64,000 nucleotides of DNA from Variovorax soli NBRC 106424 (lineage in GTDB: Bacteria > Pseudomonadota > Gammaproteobacteria > Burkholderiales > Burkholderiaceae_C). The notes beneath the pieces were generated by a model that was given only the letters and a program-made list of their open reading frames with translations, did not search any database and was not told the DNA's origin. Of the stretch, positions 61,453 to 64,000 are shown piece by piece. Each line of letters begins with the position of its first letter. The stretch's first letter is position 1. The translations under genes and the position numbers were made by a program. The stretch spans positions 28,670 through 92,669 of the forward strand of contig NZ_BCUU01000008.1 in the NCBI RefSeq assembly GCF_001591385.1, written 5' to 3'.

Positions 61453-62570
61453 CAGCGGAAGCCTACGCCCTTGAACAGCACCGCGAACAGCGCATCGACC
61501 AGGATCACGATGGTGATCGAGATCACCACCGAGCTGGTGGTGCGCCGGCCCAGGCTCTCGGTATTGGGCAGCACGCGCATGCCGTGGTAGCAGGCGATCA
61601 GCGCGATGAGCACGCCGAACACCGCCGACTTCGACAGCGCCAGCCAGATGTTGGCCAGCGGTACGGCGCGCGGCAGCGCCTGCATGAAATAGCCGGGCGA
61701 GATGCCCAGCGTGAGGTCGGCCGCGATCATGCCCCCGAGCATGGCGGCTGCCGCCGTCCAGAGGCTGATCAGTGGCATGGCCACTGCCAGCGCCAGCACG
61801 CGCGGCAGCACCAGGCGAAAGCCGTGCGGAATGCCCATGACGCGCATGGCGTCCAGCTCTTCGGTAACGCGCATCACGCCGATCTGCGCCGTCATGGCCG
61901 AGCCCGAACGGCCTGCGATGAGCACGGCCGCCAGCACCGGGCCCAGTTCGCGGATCAGCGACAGGCCCAGGATGTTGACGATGAAAGTCTCGCCGCCGTA
62001 CTGGCGCAGCTGCTGCGAGGTGAGATAGGCCAGCACGATGCCGATGAGCAGGCCCACCAGCGCGGTGATGGGCAGCGCGGTGGCGCCGGTGCTGTACAGA
62101 TGGCCCGAGATGTCGCGCCACGGCGCCCGGTGCGGCGCGCGCAGCATGGTGCCCAGGTCGAGCACGAACTGGCCGATGAGCGTGACGAAGCGCCGCGCGG
62201 TCTCCAGCATGTGCGGACCGCGGTTGGCGAAGCGCAGGAAATAGTCCCACGGCGTGGGCCTGGGCTCCTGCGGCTCGCGCACCGTGTACTGGGCCACCTG
62301 CTCGAGCACGGCGCGCTGCGGCGCGCTCATCTCAAGCTTTGCGGGCCACCGGTGCTGCCAGTGGTTCCACAGGAGTTGTCCGCCGATGTGGTCAAGCTGG
62401 CCGATGGGCCGCAGGTCCCACTCGGGCAGGTCGGCCGGCGTTTGCGCCAGCATGGCGGCCAGCGCCTTCCAGTCGCGCTGTGACGAGAAGGCCAGCGCCG
62501 TCCAGCAGCCTTGCACCACCACCGCATCGGCGGATGGCCGTTCGAGGCGCGGCTGGTCCGCATCGAGCAT
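61452..62570 (-). CDS. MlaE-family lipid ABC permease with N-terminal STAS-like region
   Basis: A 372-residue permease from the start used here. The C-terminal 260 residues are the MlaE domain with five hydrophobic segments, LGLSLIRELGPVLAAVLIAGRSGSAMTAQ (given in two parts around ELGPV) and ELDAMRVMGI. The first 105 residues resemble a STAS/MlaB-like domain (VVVQGCWTALAF, IGQLDHIGGQLLW), so one polypeptide may replace MlaB. Starts at 62693 or 62714 are possible, but their extra residues are low-complexity and the latter overlaps the LysR gene. Confidence 0.87.
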   Translation of the reverse strand: MLDADQPRLERPSADAVVVQGCWTALAFSSQRDWKALAAMLAQTPADLPEWDLRPIGQLDHIGGQLLWNHWQHRWPAKLEMSAPQRAVLEQVAQYTVREPQEPRPTPWDYFLRFANRGPHMLETARRFVTLIGQFVLDLGTMLRAPHRAPWRDISGHLYSTGATALPITALVGLLIGIVLAYLTSQQLRQYGGETFIVNILGLSLIRELGPVLAAVLIAGRSGSAMTAQIGVMRVTEELDAMRVMGIPHGFRLVLPRVLALAVAMPLISLWTAAAAMLGGMIAADLTLGISPGYFMQALPRAVPLANIWLALSKSAVFGVLIALIACYHGMRVLPNTESLGRRTTSSVVISITIVILVDALFAVLFKGVGFR

Positions 62571-62700
62571 GCTCGGGTCGGACGAACTGGATGATGGGGC
62601 GGGTGCTGGACTCCGCTCGGTCGAGGGCTTGGTCAACGGTTGGGTGCCGGGTCGGACTGCCAGATGCAATCGGCAACAAATGAAGCTTGCCATCCTAACG

Positions 62701-63597
62701 TCATGGCCACGCACGTCCTAGCGCGGTCCAGGCGCTGGCCACGACGGGCTCCTGGACACGCGCGCCCAGCGAGACGAATTGCAGCGCGCACTCCAGCTGC
62801 ACCTTGTCGGCTATGACCAGCCCGTGCGCCTGGCTTTCGCGGATGGCGATGGCGTCGCGCACCAGGCTCAGCCCCACGCCGGACTTGATCAGATCGAGCA
62901 TGGAAGCCTCCTGGTCCACCAGCGCCACGCGCCGGGGCTCCAGGCCGCGCGACTGGAAGACACCGGCCAGCAGCCGGTGGTGCGCCGACTCGGGCGGCGT
63001 GGCCACCCAAGGCAGCGCGGCCAGGCCCTTCCAGTCGCGGCCCAGCACCTGGGGCCCCCAGCCAGCCGGCGCCACCACGCGGTAGTGGAAGCGGCTCAGG
63101 GTGCGGGTGGCGAACGGGCCGCCCGGCTGCGCCTGCGCATCGCCCAGGTAGAAGCCGACGTCGAGGTCGCCTGCCCTCACCTGATCCAGCACGCTGCCGC
63201 TCATGCCCTGGCGCAGTTCGGTGGCGACCTGCGGGGCGCCCTCGACCAGTTCCCGCAGGAAGGCGCCCAGCCGGGTGAATTCCGGGTCGAGGATGGTGCC
63301 GATGCGCAAGGTGCCGCGCACGGTGGTGTGCAGCCGCTGCGCGGAATGCTGGAAGTCGGCCAGCGCACTGAGCACGCGTTCGGCCTGCGGCAGCAGGGCC
63401 GCACCGTCGGAGGTCAGCGCCAGGCCCTGCGACGTTCGGTTGAACAGGGTGAGACCGGTGAGGTCGGCCAGGCGCTTGAGCTGCAGGCTCACTGCCGGCT
63501 GCGACAGGTGCAGGCGCTCGGCCGCGCGCGAGACATTGCCCTCGCGCGCCACCGCGGTGAAGGCGCGCAGAATCGTGAGATCGGCTGCCTGGATCAT
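62701..63597 (-). CDS. LysR-family transcriptional regulator
   Basis: A 298-residue LysR regulator with helix-turn-helix at about 1-62 (VSRAAERLHLSQPAVSLQLK) and an effector domain behind it. It is divergent from the mmsA-like gene across a 98-base gap, so it probably regulates that gene, perhaps in answer to a branched-chain amino-acid or aldehyde metabolite. Confidence 0.93.
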   Translation of the reverse strand: MIQAADLTILRAFTAVAREGNVSRAAERLHLSQPAVSLQLKRLADLTGLTLFNRTSQGLALTSDGAALLPQAERVLSALADFQHSAQRLHTTVRGTLRIGTILDPEFTRLGAFLRELVEGAPQVATELRQGMSGSVLDQVRAGDLDVGFYLGDAQAQPGGPFATRTLSRFHYRVVAPAGWGPQVLGRDWKGLAALPWVATPPESAHHRLLAGVFQSRGLEPRRVALVDQEASMLDLIKSGVGLSLVRDAIAIRESQAHGLVIADKVQLECALQFVSLGARVQEPVVASAWTALGRAWP

Positions 63598-63695
63598 GTT
63601 ATTTGGGCATTTTATAAACCCGTTTTGACGAATTCATTGGCATGTTTCTCTAGACGGGAAGAAACTCCGGCCTGATTCGTTCAGCGAGATTCACC
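63598..63695. promoter_or_regulatory. Divergent lysR/mmsA regulatory gap
   Basis: The gap is AT-richer than its surroundings. On the plus strand TTGACG (63625-63630) is a good -35 box, but the -10 region (TCTAGA at 63649-63654, 18 bases away) is weak, as expected for an activated promoter. No clear inverted repeat was found. Confidence 0.4.
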
Positions 63696-64000
63696 ATGAG
63701 CATTGCAAATATCGAGCACTACATCGGCGGCCGCCCGGCAGCCAACACCTCGGGCCGCACGCAGGACGTGACCAACCCCGCCTCGGGCCGCGTCACCGGC
63801 AAGGTGGCCCTGGGTTCGGCCGAGGACGTCAACGCCGCCGTGGCCGCCGCCCAGGCCGCCTTCCCCGCCTGGGCCGACACGCCCCCGGTGCGCCGCGCCC
63901 GCGTGATGTTCAAGTTCCTGGAGCTTTTGAACCAGCACCGCGACGCGCTGGCCCACCTCATCACCGCCGAGCACGGCAAGGTCTTCACCGACGCCCAAGG
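63696..64000 (+). CDS. mmsA: CoA-acylating methylmalonate-semialdehyde dehydrogenase, N-terminal part
   Basis: The first 101 residues of an aldehyde dehydrogenase cut by the window end. [37 protein letters not shown] and [17 protein letters not shown] match the N-terminus of MmsA, which converts methylmalonate semialdehyde to propionyl-CoA in valine breakdown. The catalytic region is outside the window, so another aldehyde dehydrogenase subclass is possible. Confidence 0.85.
   Translation, partial: MSIANIEHYIGGRPAANTSGRTQDVTNPASGRVTGKVALGSAEDVNAAVAAAQAAFPAWADTPPVRRARVMFKFLELLNQHRDALAHLITAEHGKVFTDAQ

Noticed and set aside
58903..61590. An 895-codon open frame antisense to the Mla-like operon
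   Set aside because: It is opposite four clear genes and its product has no recognisable domain.
62571..62714. Upstream starts for the MlaE-like permease
   Set aside because: The added residues are Pro/Ser/Thr-rich without a domain, and the longest form overlaps the LysR gene.

Overview
The window looks like a chromosomal segment of a high-GC betaproteobacterium of the order Burkholderiales, most likely Comamonadaceae and Variovorax-like. This is inferred from the strong GC codon bias, the protein families and gene neighbourhoods such as ybeD-lipB-lipA and the str/S10 ribosomal clusters; no database search was possible. I saw no rRNA, tRNA, CRISPR array, insertion sequence or prophage.

Layout. 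1-7.5 kb is the complete minus-strand F1Fo ATP synthase operon (atpIBEFHAGDC), with a promoter upstream of atpI and a terminator after atpC. 7.6-9.6 kb holds ybeD-lipB-lipA (lipoate attachment). 9.6-17.7 kb is a surface-adhesion locus: a pilin-chaperone-usher-adhesin operon, a second separate chaperone, and between them an AT-richer gene for an SdrD-B-like repeat protein. 17.7-23.8 kb contains accessory metabolism: a GST, a flavin-binding protein, a LysR regulator divergent from an NTF2-like protein, an AMP-forming ligase and an ion transporter. 23.8-27.9 kb is a probable envelope-stress operon: a Spy/CpxP-like protein, a DUF4260 membrane protein, an OmpR-type regulator, its sensor kinase and a coupled NADPH oxidoreductase. 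28-30.6 kb carries PTS phosphorelay proteins (EIIA-Man type, HPr, EI) without a sugar permease. 30.7-34.4 kb has a lipoprotein, a TlpA-like thioredoxin, cytochrome c', cytochrome b561, a GNAT enzyme and a peroxiredoxin.

34.4-46.9 kb holds ribosomal and translation genes on the minus strand. The str operon (rpsL-rpsG-fusA-tuf) carries rpsJ as its last gene and ends in a strong terminator. Two genes for secreted proteins follow, one a zinc-metallopeptidase-like lipoprotein, and then rplC-rplD-rplW-rplB-rpsS-rplV-rpsC-rplP-rpmC-rpsQ runs from its own promoter. The S10 operon is therefore physically split.

47-53.3 kb encodes a DD-carboxypeptidase homologue whose SxN and KTG motifs have both lost their key residue, an alpha/beta hydrolase, a thioredoxin-like [2Fe-2S] ferredoxin, a VanZ-like protein, hemJ divergent from hemB, and a CorA-like transporter. 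The hemJ/hemB gap contains a perfect minus-strand terminator not explained by any gene, hence a candidate small RNA, and a palindromic operator-like site in the putative hemB promoter. 53.4-58.5 kb has two paralogous small exported proteins, a LysR regulator, an amidohydrolase and dienelactone hydrolase pair, an SDR and a HAD phosphatase. 58.5-62.6 kb is an Mla/MCE-type lipid-transport operon, and the window ends with a LysR gene divergent from a truncated mmsA-like gene.

Most of the window is conserved housekeeping sequence. The points most worth a second look are the altered DD-carboxypeptidase, the candidate small RNA and operator at hemB, the SdrD-like protein inside the fimbrial locus, the split S10 operon with its inserted metallopeptidase, and the regularly spaced repeats upstream of the envelope-stress operon.
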